Assembly (NCBI GenBank): GCA_036514635.1
Contig: DATBWU010000108.1
Span: forward strand, 1 to 40,744
Reading direction: 5' to 3'
Source: DASSFZ01 sp036514635
Lineage (GTDB): Bacteria > Chloroflexota > Anaerolineae > Fen-1058
DNA length: 40,744 nucleotides
Numbering within the stretch: the stretch's first letter is position 1; each line of letters starts with the position of its first letter. The notes beneath the pieces were generated by a model. It worked only from the letters and a program-made list of their open reading frames with translations. It did no database searches and had not been told where the DNA came from. The position numbers and the translations under genes were made by a program. Below, one piece after another: positions 22,149-31,533 of this stretch.

Positions 22149-22666
22149 GCAAGAGAGCAGGAAGCAGGAATGCAAGTGGCAAGAGGGGAGATGCAAAATG
22201 ATGTTTGAAGAATGGGTGAAGTCTGTGCCCCAGGATTTGAAGCAGGATGCCTTGTGGCAATTCAATGTCTATCCCAAAGCCTTGTTTCTGTACGACCTGT
22301 TGTGGGAGGATTGCAGACGCATGATGAAGGATGTGCGCGGGCGAGCCATCACTGAGCAAATCATTCGCAGTGCCGGCTCGATCTGCGCCAACATCGAGGA
22401 AGGCTATGGACGCGGGTTCGGTGCAGAGTTCGCCTATTTCCTGCGAGTGTCACTCGGCTCAGCGCGCGAGACACGCGGCTGGTATTACCGCGCCTGCCGT
22501 CTTTTGCCAAAGGAAGCGCTCCAACATCGAATGCAACTGCTCGACGAAATCATCGGCGGACTCGTCAACGCTATCGACTACCAAAAACGCCGCCCAAAAC
22601 GTAAACCCTGACTTGCCTCTTGCCTCCTGCATCCTGAATCCTGCCTCTTGCATCTTGCATTTGGAG
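22149..22666 (+). mobile_element. Candidate cassette: four-helix-bundle gene inside inverted GCAAGAGG arrays
   Basis: The left arm (22149-22197, AGCAGGAAGCAGGAATGCAA and onward) starts right after the permease stop. The right arm (22612-22666, CTTGCCTCTTGCCTCCTGCA and onward) starts right after the gene stop. They are inverted copies of degenerate GCAAGAGG/GCAGGA units. The right arm ends in GGAG, the ribosome binding site of the next gene. The layout parallels 8390-8901 with a different unit. Mobility is inferred. Confidence 0.5.
22198..22611 (+). CDS. Four-helix-bundle protein (S23/IVP family), second copy
   Basis: A member of the same family as the gene at 8429-8854, of a different subtype. 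It is 137 aa. Hallmarks are FNVYPKALFLYDLLWEDC (about 22-39), AITEQIIRSAGSICANIEEG (about 50-69), GRGFGAEFAYFLRVSLGSAR and a C-terminal helix. The basic end (YQKRRPKRKP) suggests nucleic-acid contact. Two ATGs lie in tandem at 22198 and 22201; GGGAG in the left repeat arm is the ribosome binding site. It sits between the permease and fusion-protein genes of an efflux operon, to which it has no evident functional tie. Function unknown; related Avd proteins bind nucleic acid. Confidence 0.88.
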   Translation: MMFEEWVKSVPQDLKQDALWQFNVYPKALFLYDLLWEDCRRMMKDVRGRAITEQIIRSAGSICANIEEGYGRGFGAEFAYFLRVSLGSARETRGWYYRACRLLPKEALQHRMQLLDEIIGGLVNAIDYQKRRPKRKP

Positions 22667-22673
22667 ATAACCC

Positions 22674-23840
22674 ATGAAACAACTCAACATCCTCATCACG
22701 ATTCTATTGCTGGCGAGCCTCACCGCGTGTGGGCAAGCCTCCTCGTCCAATCCGACCCCGACGCCTCCGGCCGAGTCTGTCCCGGTGGTCGTATCGGCTT
22801 CGGGCAAGCTTCTTCCAGAGCATTGGGCCGCGCTCGGCTTCCAGATGAGTGGGCGAGCGATTGAAGTCAAGGTTCAAGCAGGCGATCGCGCGGAAGCGGG
22901 CGACGTGCTGGTTCAACTGGATGATGCCGATGTCCGGCTGGCCATGGCACAAGCCGAGGCCACGCTCGCGCTGGCACAGGCGCAACTCGCGCAATTGAAG
23001 GCCGGCGCGCAGCCGGAGCAGATCGCCGCCGCCGAACAAGCCGTCAAGACGGCTGAGGCAAACGTGTGGGCCGCGTCCGCGCAACTGGCACAGCTGCAAT
23101 CCGGGGCGCGTCCCGCCGACATTGCCGCCGCCGAGGCTGCACTGGCCGCTGCACTGGCCGAGCAGAAGCGGGCGCAAGATGCTTACGATCGCATCAAAGA
23201 CATCGGCGGCACGCTGGAGGAGCAGGCGCGGGCGGCGCTGAACGCCGCTACACAGGCGGCTGTCGCCGCGCAGGAACGGGTCGATCAGCTCAAAGCCGGT
23301 GCGACGAAGAACGAGCTGGACGCCGCACGCGCGAATCTCGCCGCCGCGCAGGCACAGAAAGCCGTGGCGCAAGCGCAGGTCGATCTGCTGAAGGCGGGTG
23401 CGACGCGGGAGCAGGTCGCGGTCGCGGAAGCAGGCGTGAAACAGGCGCAGGTCGCCGTGGATACTGCCAGTGCGCAATTGCCCAAACTACAACTCGTCGC
23501 ACCGTATGACGGCACGATCGGCCTGGTGTCGATCCGCGCCGGCGAGATGGTCGCGCCGGGGCAGCCGGTGATCACGCTGGGCGATCTCGGCGCGCTGCGC
23601 GTGGAGACGACCGATCTCAGCGAGGTGGACGTGGCCCGCGTGCACGAGGGACAGTCCGCCAAAGTGGCATTCGATGCGTTGCCCGGCGCGGCGTTCAGCG
23701 GCACAGTGACGCGCATCGCGCCGATGTCCACACCCGGACAGGGCGGCGTGAACTACACAGTCATCGTCTCACTGGGCACAGTCGATCCCGCGCTGCGCTG
23801 GGGCATGACGGCGTTCGTCGACATTCAGGTGGAGCAGTGA
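22674..23840 (+). CDS. Membrane-fusion (HlyD/MacA-like) lipoprotein
   Basis: The periplasmic or extracytoplasmic adaptor of the efflux system formed with the double permease and the ATPase. It is 388 aa. The lipoprotein signal has lipobox LTAC with Cys19, followed by a Pro/Thr/Ser linker. A barrel-sandwich half-motif (ALGFQMSGRAIEVKVQAGDR) is split by a long Ala-rich coiled coil (about 80-265) containing four degenerate repeats marked LKAGA/LQSGA. The second lipoyl half (LVAPYDGTIGLVSIRAGEMV) and a beta-barrel domain follow. The ATG has GGAG from the end of the repeat arm 8 bp upstream. Right after its stop comes a long GACGAAGG hairpin. Confidence 0.9.
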   Translation: MKQLNILITILLLASLTACGQASSSNPTPTPPAESVPVVVSASGKLLPEHWAALGFQMSGRAIEVKVQAGDRAEAGDVLVQLDDADVRLAMAQAEATLALAQAQLAQLKAGAQPEQIAAAEQAVKTAEANVWAASAQLAQLQSGARPADIAAAEAALAAALAEQKRAQDAYDRIKDIGGTLEEQARAALNAATQAAVAAQERVDQLKAGATKNELDAARANLAAAQAQKAVAQAQVDLLKAGATREQVAVAEAGVKQAQVAVDTASAQLPKLQLVAPYDGTIGLVSIRAGEMVAPGQPVITLGDLGALRVETTDLSEVDVARVHEGQSAKVAFDALPGAAFSGTVTRIAPMSTPGQGGVNYTVIVSLGTVDPALRWGMTAFVDIQVEQ

Positions 23841-23986
23841 TGAGGACGAAGGACGAACGACGAAGGACGAAAGACGAAGGATGAAGGACGAAAGACGAAG
23901 GACAACAGACCCATACCCTGGTCATTCGTCCTCAGTCATTCGTCCTCAGTCATTCGTCCTCGGTCATTCGTCCTCGGTCATTCGCC
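23841..23986. repeat. GACGAAGG hairpin array without a gene, copy B
   Basis: The left arm (23841-23903) has about eight GACGAAGG/GACGAAAG units; the loop is about ACAGACCCATACCCTGG; the right arm (23921-23986) has five TCATTCGTCCTC units. It starts immediately after the fusion-protein stop and ends about 20 bp before the ATPase start. It is the longest of these arrays here and could form a very stable hairpin between two genes of one operon. Confidence 0.85.
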
Positions 23987-24008
23987 ATGCTGAACAGGAA
24001 GCAAGATC

Positions 24009-24860
24009 ATGATGGCACGAAACGAAGATAAAGTCGTCGTTGAAGCGATCGGCCTGACCAAGATTTACGGCAACGGCGTTCAAGTGCGCGCCCTGGACGA
24101 CGTGAACTTCCGCATTCACGCGGCGGAGTTCGTGGCCGTAATGGGCCCCAGCGGATCGGGCAAATCGACACTGCTGAACATGATCGGCGCGCTGGACCGG
24201 CCCACGTCCGGCAAGGCGATCGTCGACGGGTGCGACATCGGCAGCCTGCGCGACCTGGACGGTTTTCGCGCGCGCACAGTCGGCTTCGTCTTTCAATTAC
24301 ACAACCTCATCCCGACGCTGACGGCGATTGAAAACGTCGAAGTGCCGATGCGCGGCCAGGCCCTGAGCGAGCGCGCGCAGCGCAGGCGCGCCGAAGAGCT
24401 GCTCGGCCTGGTGGGCCTCCAGCCGAGGAGCCACCACTTGCCCGGCCAGCTATCGGGCGGGCAGCGGCAAAAAGTAGCGATCGCCCGCGCACTGGCGAAC
24501 AACCCCTCGGTGATTCTGGCCGACGAGCCGACCGGCAACCTCGACAGCGCCAGCGGCGACGAAGTGATGAACGTCTTCGAGCAGTTGCACAGCACGCACG
24601 GTACCACCATCATCATCGTCACACACGATCCGGCGGTCGCGCGACGCACACACCGTATCTTGATGATGCAGGACGGCCGGATCGTTCAAGAGGACCTTGT
24701 GGGCGATGCCTACACCGAGGATCTGAAAGTGCTGGCGCGCTCGGAGTTGGGCCAGGCGATACTGGCCGATGGGACACCCGACACGCTATCCGCCGGCGAA
24801 CGAGAAACTATGCGTCGAATGCTGGCGCGCGTCGTCGAGCAAGGCCAGGTACGAACCTGA
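24009..24860 (+). CDS. MacB/LolD-type ABC transporter ATP-binding protein
   Basis: The ATPase that powers the upstream double permease and adaptor. It is 283 aa. Walker A GPSGSGKST is at 46-54, signature LSGGQRQ at 148-154 and Walker B VILADEP at 168-174, then TGNLDS and the switch histidine in IVTHD. The C-terminal 50 residues (from about 230) extend beyond the usual LolD length and are not recognised. Two ATGs in tandem (24009, 24012) follow AGGAAG. It completes an operon in the order permease, adaptor, ATPase, spaced by repeat elements. Confidence 0.92.
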   Translation: MMARNEDKVVVEAIGLTKIYGNGVQVRALDDVNFRIHAAEFVAVMGPSGSGKSTLLNMIGALDRPTSGKAIVDGCDIGSLRDLDGFRARTVGFVFQLHNLIPTLTAIENVEVPMRGQALSERAQRRRAEELLGLVGLQPRSHHLPGQLSGGQRQKVAIARALANNPSVILADEPTGNLDSASGDEVMNVFEQLHSTHGTTIIIVTHDPAVARRTHRILMMQDGRIVQEDLVGDAYTEDLKVLARSELGQAILADGTPDTLSAGERETMRRMLARVVEQGQVRT

Positions 24861-24863
24861 TGC

Positions 24864-24931
24864 CTCACCCCCGCCTTCGGCACCCCCTCGCCTGAGCCTG
24901 TGACTCAGGAGAGGGGCCGGGGGGTGAGGTT
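24864..24931. repeat. CCTCACCCCC inverted repeat
   Basis: CCTCACCCCCGCC... at the left and GGCCGGGGGGTGAGG at the right, with CTGAGCCTGTGACTCAG inside. It belongs to the family at 16030-16137. It begins just after the ATPase stop. Confidence 0.7.
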
Positions 24932-24947
24932 AAACCTGCTGTGAAGA

Positions 24948-24980
24948 CGCCCGATCGATTCCGGTCGGGCGTTGCGTTTG
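24948..24980 (+). terminator. Probable terminator after the efflux operon
   Basis: CGCCCGA (24948-24954) and TCGGGCG (24965-24971) form a 7-bp stem with a 10-base loop, followed by TTGCGTTTG. The T tract is weak. Confidence 0.5.
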
Positions 24981-25069
24981 ACTTCTCGTGCGTCGCAACA
25001 TACAATCCGTGCATAGGCAGGAGTGGATATGTCGGAACTCTTCACCGCAAGTCAACGTCCACTCTCTGG

Positions 25070-25155
25070 TGATGATTCACATCTCACCGCAGAGACGCGG
25101 AGAGCGCAGAGAATCACAAATTCTCTCCGCGCCCTCTGCGCCTCTGTGGTGCAAA
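25070..25155. repeat. ACCGCAGAG-type hairpin repeat, copy 3
   Basis: CTCTGGTGATGATTC, then CTCACCGCAGAGACGCGGAG and the inverse CTCTGCGCCTCTGTGGTG, around AGAATCACAAATTCTCT. This is the most symmetrical copy of the family. The gap 24861-25221 holds this, the terminator and the CCTCACCCCC element, and no gene. Confidence 0.8.
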
Positions 25156-25221
25156 AGTGATTTGCGTGTAGCCACCAGCCACTCTCCAGACGCAACCCGC
25201 CCGCACGCTGAGGAGAAGATC

Positions 25222-28200
25222 ATGTCCCGCCGAAATCGAATCGCCATCGCCGCCCTGGTTGGAACGGCCGTCGTCGCCGGAGCACTCATCTTATCCGGCC
25301 AGCCGACCACCCCACCCCTCGTCGTCACGCCTTCCGTCACACCCGGTGTCGTCGTCCGCATCACCTCGACTCCGACGCTGCCCCCTACCCCGCTGCCGAC
25401 CAAGCCGCGCGTCGGATACACACCCGTGCCCGACGATGTGGTCTCGCCCATCGTGATGCAGCGCTCGCCCGACACGGGCCAGGAGCAGCCGCCCGACCAG
25501 CCGATCGAGATCGTTTTCGACCGGCCCATGGATCACGCTTCCGTCGAGGCCGCTTTCCAGGTCTATCCCACCGTCGCCGGATCGTTCAACTGGATCACGG
25601 ATCAGATCGTGCAGTTCGAACCGCAGTCCGATCTGAACCGCGACAGCGTGTACGATGTCGTCGTCGATCAGCGCGCGCAAGACACGAATGGCGCGCCGCT
25701 CAATCAGGCCTATCAGTTCCGCTTTGCGACGGCGGGATTCCTCGCCGTCGCGCAGGTCGTTCCCGCGCCGGACACCGCCGATGTCGATCCGAACAACACG
25801 CGCATCACGATCATCTTCAACCGGCCGGTCGTCCCGCTCACGTCGCTGCAAGAGCAGGCCCATCTTCCTCAACCCTTCACGCTCACGGACTCTGCTGACC
25901 AACCGATCACGGGCAACGGCGCGTGGCTCAACACGTCGATCTTCACGTTCCATCCAGCCGAGCCGCTGGCCGGCGGCGTGACGTACACCGGGCGAGTCAC
26001 CGGCCTGACCGACACCGATGGCAACCCGCTGCAGGCCGACTACACCTGGCGCTTCACCACCGCGCCGCCCGAAGTCGTGTGGGTCACACCGACCGAGAAT
26101 CAAACGCTGGTGCCGATCGAGACGGCCATCGTCGTGCAATTCAACCAGCCCGTCGATCCCGAATCGGCGCAGAGCAAGTTCAGTCTCGTCTCGCAGAACA
26201 ACCAGCGCATCGAAGGGACGTTCTCGGTGATCAGCGAGACGCTGACCTTCACGCCGACCGCGCGCCTGGACTTCAACACCGCGTATCGCGCCAACGTCGA
26301 GGCCGGCGTCGTCAGTCGCAACGGCGGCGAGGGCAGTCGCGGATCGCGCCAGTGGCTGTTCAGCACCGTCCCGCTGCCCAAGATTGTGCGCACCGATCCG
26401 GCCGACGGTCAGCGCGATGCTCCGCCGTACACCAGCTTCACCATCTACTTCAACGCGCCGATCGACCCGGACACGGTGATGCCCAACCTGCGCATGACGC
26501 CGCCCTTCAGCCCGACGCAGGTCTACACCTACTTCAACACCTACGACAACTCGTTCGTCCTCGGCTACGATGTCAAGCCGTCGACCGATTACACCGTCGA
26601 GATCGGCCCGAGCATCGTCGATCCGTACGGCAACACCACCGGCCAGTCGCTGAGCGTGCGTTACCGCACGGCGGCGCTGCCCCCTTCGGTGCAACTCAAC
26701 ACGCCGGGCCAGGTCGCCACGTACAACGCCAACGATCCGATCGCCATCGTGGCGACCCACATCAACGTCCGCCGCATCGATTTGAACCTGTATCAGCTCA
26801 GCACAGCCGGCGCGCTGAACTTCCAGCAAGACTCCTACAACTACCGGCCCGATTCAGCACCGCTTCGCACGTGGTCGCTGCCGATCGATTCGCCGCTGAA
26901 TGAAACGGCTTTCACCAAGATCGACATCACCGAAGGCGATGCGCGCCTCGCGCCCGGTGTCTACCTGCTCGACGCGACCTCGCCCGACATCCCGCCCGAT
27001 CAAGTCAACGCTTATCTGAACCGGCACCTGCTCATCGTCAGCACGTTCAACGCCACACTCAAAACGTGGCAAGGCAACGCGATGGCCTGGGTGACCGATC
27101 TGCGAACCGGCCAGCCGCGCTCCGATATGTCGCTCACGTTCTACAACTACGACGGCCTCGCCATTGCCAACGCAGCGACCGATGCCGACGGTCTGGCCCG
27201 CATCACCTACAACAGCAATCAGTATTCCATCGGCTACGTCATCTCCGACTCGCCCTTCGCGGCCGGATCGCCCAACTGGATGAATGGCATCGGCATTTGG
27301 GACTTCGGGATGCAGCAGGGCTACTACAGTGGCAGGTATAACACGCACCTCTACACCGACCGCCCGATCTATCGCCCCGGCCAGACGGTCGATTTCAAGG
27401 GCATCCTCCGCGCCGAAGATGACGTGAAGTACAGCCTCCCTGACGCAACGACCGTGCAGGTGACCATCTTCGACTCGTCGTACACCCAGATTTACGACCA
27501 GCAACTCGCGGTGAGCGAGCTGGGCACGTTCCACGGCGAGGTACAACTGGCGGATGGCGCGAGCCTGGGCCAATACCAGCTCAACGTCGCGTTCCTGGAT
27601 CAGTCGGCCAGCAGCACGTTCACCGTCGCCGAGTATCGAGCGCCGGAGTTCGAGATCGTCGTCACGCCGGACGAGCAAGAAGTCGCGCGCGGCGACGCGA
27701 CCCGCGCCAGCGTCGAAGCGCGATACTTCTCCGGCGGCGGGCTGGCGAACACCACCGTCAACTGGAACGTGCTGGCCGAGACGTACACCTTCGATCCGCC
27801 GCTGGGCCGGGGCTACTCGTTCCGCGACAACGACGACCCGTGGATTTGCTTCGACTGCTGGTGGTATCGATCTTACAGTGTGCCCGAACCGATCTTGAGC
27901 GGCTCCGGCACGACCGACGCGCAGGGCCAACTCACGATCGAGCTTCCCGGCGATCTCAAGTGGGGCAGCGGCGAGCCGATCACGGGCAGCGTCAAGTTGA
28001 TCGTCGAAGCGACGGCGACCGGGCCGGACAACCAGTTCATCGCCGGGCGCAGCGAGATCGTCCGGCATCAGGGCGACATCTACGTCGGCGTGGCAGCGCG
28101 CGATTACGTGGCGATTGAAGACCGGCCGACGACCGCCGACCTGATCGCCGTCGATTGGGCCGCCTCGCGAATTCCGAACCGGACGATCGCGGCATCCGCC

Positions 28201-31200
28201 TATCGGCGCGAGTGGATTAACACCTTCGTCGAGAACGAGGTCGGCGGCGGGACGTGGCAGTACACGACCCAGGACACGCTCGTCGATACGAAGACGGTCA
28301 CGACCGACGCCAACGGCGAAGCCGTCTACACCTTCACGCCGGGTGATCCCGGCTCGTACCGTATCGTCGCCGAAGCGACCGACAACGCGGGCCGCTCGGT
28401 GCGATCCTCGACGTTCGTGTGGGTGACGGGCCGCGAGTACGTCTCGTGGCGGCGCGAGAATAACGATCGCATCTCGCTGATCAGCGACAAGACGACCTAC
28501 GTGCCCGGCGAGACCGCCGAGGTCTTGATCCCATCGCCCTTCCAGGGTGAACAGGTCGCGCTAATCACGATCGAGCGCGGCGGCGTGCTGCGCAGTGAAG
28601 TCGTGCGGCTGACGAGCAACAGCAGCATTTATCGCGTGCCGATCACACCCGACCTTGCGCCGAACTTCTACGTCTCGGTTGTGCTGGTCAAGGGACAGAA
28701 CAACTGCGCCGGCGCGGACTGCCTGAAGCCGGAAAATCTGGCCGATTACAAGGTCGGCCTGCTGCCGCTCGACGTGACGCCCGTCGCGCAGACGCTTCAC
28801 ATCCAGTTGACGCCGGACAAGACGCAGGTGCAGCCCCGCGAAGACGTAGCGTACGACGTGAGCGTCACCGACTCGAACGGCCAGCCGGTGGCGGGCGAGT
28901 TCTCACTCGACCTGGTGGACAAGGCGGTGCTGTCGCTGCTGCCGCGCACGCCGGACGCGATCGTGCAGGCTTTTTACGGACGGCGCGCGCTGGGCGTCAG
29001 CACGTCGAGCGGGCTGTCGGTGTCGGGCAATAAGTTCTTGCAGCAAATCGCCGAGATGCTTCAAGCGCAACTTCTCGCGGCGCAAATACCCCCGACCGGG
29101 GGCGGCGCGCTGACCGAGCGCGATTTCGCGCAGCCCGCCCCGACGGCAGCGCCCGCCGCAGTCGAAGTGCCAAAAGAAGCGCGAGCCGACAGCAGCGCGT
29201 CGCTGCCGCCGGGCATTGAGATTCGAGAAGACTTTGCGGACACCGCCTACTGGAACCCGACCTTCACCACCGATGCGAGCGGGCGCGGCTCGGTGACGAT
29301 CAATCTGCCCGACAACGCCACCACCTGGACCTTCCGGGGCGTCGGCGTCACCGCCGATACGAAAGTCGGCGAGGCGACGGTCGACGTCGTCGCGAGCAAG
29401 CCGCTGCTGATCGTCCCCGTCGCGCCGCGCTTCTTCGTCGTCGGCGACCGGGCCATCCTGGCCGCGAACGTCCGCAACAACACGGATACCACGCTCGCCG
29501 TCGACGTGAGCCTGACCGCCGAGGGCGTCACGTTCAACTCGGATGCGACGCGCACGGTGACCATCCCGCCGCACAGCGAGACGAAGGTCGAGTGGGATGT
29601 GACTGTGAACGACGTGGAGAACACACAGTTGATCTTCGCGGCGGTCAGCGGCAACCTGAACGACGCGAGCAAGCCGCGCCTGACCACCGGGCCGGACGGC
29701 TCACTGTTGGTGCTGCGCTACACCGCGCCGGACATCGTCGGGACGGGCGGGCAGATCGTCGGCGCGGGTCAGCGCACCGAGATCGTCGCGCTCCCGCCGA
29801 AGTACGACGAGCGGCAGGGTGCGCTGACGATTCAGATCGATCCATCGCTGGCGGCGGCAACCGTCGACGGCCTCGACTACCTGGAACATTATCCCTACGA
29901 GTGCGCCGAGCAGACCGTCAGCCGGTTCCTGCCCAACGTGTTGACCTATCGCGCGCTGAGAGAACTGGGCGTCCGCGATCCCGAACTTGAAGCCAGGCTC
30001 CCGGCGCTGGTGAGAGAAGGGCTTGACCGGTTGTACCTGCAACAACGCGACGATGGCGGCTGGGGCTGGTGGATCGGCGACTCGAACAGCAACGTGCACC
30101 TCACGGCCTACGTCGTGTACGGCCTGCTGCAAGCGCGCGAGGCGGGCTTCGACGTGAGCGCCGAGGCCATCCTGCGCGGCGAGCAGTTCCTGCTGAACAA
30201 CCTGACCGACCTCGGGAGCATCGACTCGTTCCGCGAGGCGAACCGGCAGGCGTTCGTCCTGTTCGTGCTGGGCGAGGATGGCAAAGCGCCGCCGGATCGT
30301 TTGAACGACACGTTCGAGGCGCGCGAGAAACTCAGCCACTACGGGCAGGCGTTCCTGGCGATGGCACTCTCGGCGTCTGGCGATGCCTCTCACGCGGAGA
30401 GGATCAACACGCTGCTGTCCGACCTGAACAACAGCGTCATCCTCAGCGCGACCGGCGCGCACTGGGAGGAGGACGACTACGACTGGTGGGCGATGAACAC
30501 CGACACGCGCTCGACAGCCATCATCCTCAGCGCGCTGGCGCGGCTCGATCCGAACAACGCGCTCAACCCCAACGTCGTGCGCTGGCTGATGGTCGCGCGC
30601 AAGGCCGGCATTTGGGAGACGACGCAGGAGACAGCCTGGGCGCTGATCGGGCTGACCGACTGGATGCGGCTGACCGGCGAGTTGAATCCCAACTACGACT
30701 ACGCCGTGTTCCTCAACGAGGCTTCGATCGGCGAAGGCCGCTTCACGCCGGAGAACGTTCGCGAGAGCGTGAAGCTGACAGTCGCCATCGAAGACCTGCT
30801 GCGCGACGTGGGCAATCGCCTGACGATCGCGCGCGGCGACGGCGACGGCCGGCTGTACTACACGGCGCACCTCAAAGTGTACCTGCCGGTCGAGGAGATC
30901 GAACCCGCCGATCGCGGCATCATCGTCACGCGGCGTTACACACTGGCCTCGTGCGCACAGGCCAATCGCAACGAGTGCCCCGAAGTCAACGAAGTCAAGC
31001 TGGGTGACGTGATCCGGGTCGATCTGACGATCATCGCCAAGCACGACCTGTATTACCTGGTCGTCGAAGATCCGCTGCCGGCCGGCGCGGAGGCGATCGA
31101 TCGCGGCCTGGCGACGACCAGCCTGCTGGAGCAAGCGCCCACCCTGTCGCCGGTGGATGGCGGCCCAAGACCGTACTACGACTTCTACTGGTATTGGTGG

Positions 31201-31404
31201 AACTGGTACAGCCGCAGCGAGCTGCGCGACGAGAAGGTCGTGCTGTTCACCGACTACCTGGCTAAAGGCACGTACGAATACTCCTATACCATGCGCGCGA
31301 CGTATCCCGGCGAGTACAAGGTCATTCCAACGGTGGCGCAGGAGTTTTACTTCCCAGAGGTGTTCGGTCGGAGCGATGGCCGGTTGTTGACGATTCAGAA
31401 GTGA
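25222..31404 (+). CDS. Bacterial alpha-2-macroglobulin with Ig-like repeats
   Basis: A giant protease trap tethered outside the cytoplasmic membrane, thought to guard against foreign proteases. The predicted protein is 2060 aa. A single N-terminal anchor (about 8-27) is followed by a Pro/Thr linker, then four or five SbsA/Big_5-like Ig domains (about 70-480). The MG2-type domain follows (HLYTDRPIYRPGQTVDFKG) and a Tyr/Trp-rich loop, a bait-like variable region at about 1240-1330, and the A2M domain. The thioester motif CAEQ has Cys1561 and Gln1564. The helical thioester domain (DDGGWGWWIGDSNSNVHLTA) and a receptor-binding-like end with Trp/Tyr-rich YYDFYWYWWNWY complete it. ATG 25222 has GAGGAGAAG upstream; further upstream lies a repeat. 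The usual partner PbpC is not adjacent. Confidence 0.92.
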   Translation: MSRRNRIAIAALVGTAVVAGALILSGQPTTPPLVVTPSVTPGVVVRITSTPTLPPTPLPTKPRVGYTPVPDDVVSPIVMQRSPDTGQEQPPDQPIEIVFDRPMDHASVEAAFQVYPTVAGSFNWITDQIVQFEPQSDLNRDSVYDVVVDQRAQDTNGAPLNQAYQFRFATAGFLAVAQVVPAPDTADVDPNNTRITIIFNRPVVPLTSLQEQAHLPQPFTLTDSADQPITGNGAWLNTSIFTFHPAEPLAGGVTYTGRVTGLTDTDGNPLQADYTWRFTTAPPEVVWVTPTENQTLVPIETAIVVQFNQPVDPESAQSKFSLVSQNNQRIEGTFSVISETLTFTPTARLDFNTAYRANVEAGVVSRNGGEGSRGSRQWLFSTVPLPKIVRTDPADGQRDAPPYTSFTIYFNAPIDPDTVMPNLRMTPPFSPTQVYTYFNTYDNSFVLGYDVKPSTDYTVEIGPSIVDPYGNTTGQSLSVRYRTAALPPSVQLNTPGQVATYNANDPIAIVATHINVRRIDLNLYQLSTAGALNFQQDSYNYRPDSAPLRTWSLPIDSPLNETAFTKIDITEGDARLAPGVYLLDATSPDIPPDQVNAYLNRHLLIVSTFNATLKTWQGNAMAWVTDLRTGQPRSDMSLTFYNYDGLAIANAATDADGLARITYNSNQYSIGYVISDSPFAAGSPNWMNGIGIWDFGMQQGYYSGRYNTHLYTDRPIYRPGQTVDFKGILRAEDDVKYSLPDATTVQVTIFDSSYTQIYDQQLAVSELGTFHGEVQLADGASLGQYQLNVAFLDQSASSTFTVAEYRAPEFEIVVTPDEQEVARGDATRASVEARYFSGGGLANTTVNWNVLAETYTFDPPLGRGYSFRDNDDPWICFDCWWYRSYSVPEPILSGSGTTDAQGQLTIELPGDLKWGSGEPITGSVKLIVEATATGPDNQFIAGRSEIVRHQGDIYVGVAARDYVAIEDRPTTADLIAVDWAASRIPNRTIAASAYRREWINTFVENEVGGGTWQYTTQDTLVDTKTVTTDANGEAVYTFTPGDPGSYRIVAEATDNAGRSVRSSTFVWVTGREYVSWRRENNDRISLISDKTTYVPGETAEVLIPSPFQGEQVALITIERGGVLRSEVVRLTSNSSIYRVPITPDLAPNFYVSVVLVKGQNNCAGADCLKPENLADYKVGLLPLDVTPVAQTLHIQLTPDKTQVQPREDVAYDVSVTDSNGQPVAGEFSLDLVDKAVLSLLPRTPDAIVQAFYGRRALGVSTSSGLSVSGNKFLQQIAEMLQAQLLAAQIPPTGGGALTERDFAQPAPTAAPAAVEVPKEARADSSASLPPGIEIREDFADTAYWNPTFTTDASGRGSVTINLPDNATTWTFRGVGVTADTKVGEATVDVVASKPLLIVPVAPRFFVVGDRAILAANVRNNTDTTLAVDVSLTAEGVTFNSDATRTVTIPPHSETKVEWDVTVNDVENTQLIFAAVSGNLNDASKPRLTTGPDGSLLVLRYTAPDIVGTGGQIVGAGQRTEIVALPPKYDERQGALTIQIDPSLAAATVDGLDYLEHYPYECAEQTVSRFLPNVLTYRALRELGVRDPELEARLPALVREGLDRLYLQQRDDGGWGWWIGDSNSNVHLTAYVVYGLLQAREAGFDVSAEAILRGEQFLLNNLTDLGSIDSFREANRQAFVLFVLGEDGKAPPDRLNDTFEAREKLSHYGQAFLAMALSASGDASHAERINTLLSDLNNSVILSATGAHWEEDDYDWWAMNTDTRSTAIILSALARLDPNNALNPNVVRWLMVARKAGIWETTQETAWALIGLTDWMRLTGELNPNYDYAVFLNEASIGEGRFTPENVRESVKLTVAIEDLLRDVGNRLTIARGDGDGRLYYTAHLKVYLPVEEIEPADRGIIVTRRYTLASCAQANRNECPEVNEVKLGDVIRVDLTIIAKHDLYYLVVEDPLPAGAEAIDRGLATTSLLEQAPTLSPVDGGPRPYYDFYWYWWNWYSRSELRDEKVVLFTDYLAKGTYEYSYTMRATYPGEYKVIPTVAQEFYFPEVFGRSDGRLLTIQK

Positions 31405-31431
31405 ATGGGGTGGTGTGAATGTGGAGGTTCG

Positions 31432-31492
31432 GCGCGGGAACAATCTGTGGTTTTGCTCGCCCGCGAGGACGCGGACTATGAGCAGTACCCCA
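31432..31492. repeat. Cloverleaf repeat, copy 3 (one hairpin)
   Basis: The flank CGCGGGAACAATCTGTGG matches the copy at 9646, followed by TTTTGCTC (TGCTC 31454-31458), hairpin CCCGCG-AGGA-CGCGG, and GAGCA (31480-31484). The second hairpin is missing. It fills the space between two convergent genes. Confidence 0.7.
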
Positions 31493-31533
31493 GCACTTGT
31501 TCTGAACATGAGCCACTTTCACTTTGAACGGAG

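Noticed and set aside
22198..22611. A 23S rRNA intervening sequence
   Set aside because: The family occurs there, but no rRNA sequence flanks either gene.
29701..31509. A 602-residue minus-strand frame opposite the macroglobulin gene
   Set aside because: A shadow frame rich in Arg, Val, Gln and His with no family resemblance.
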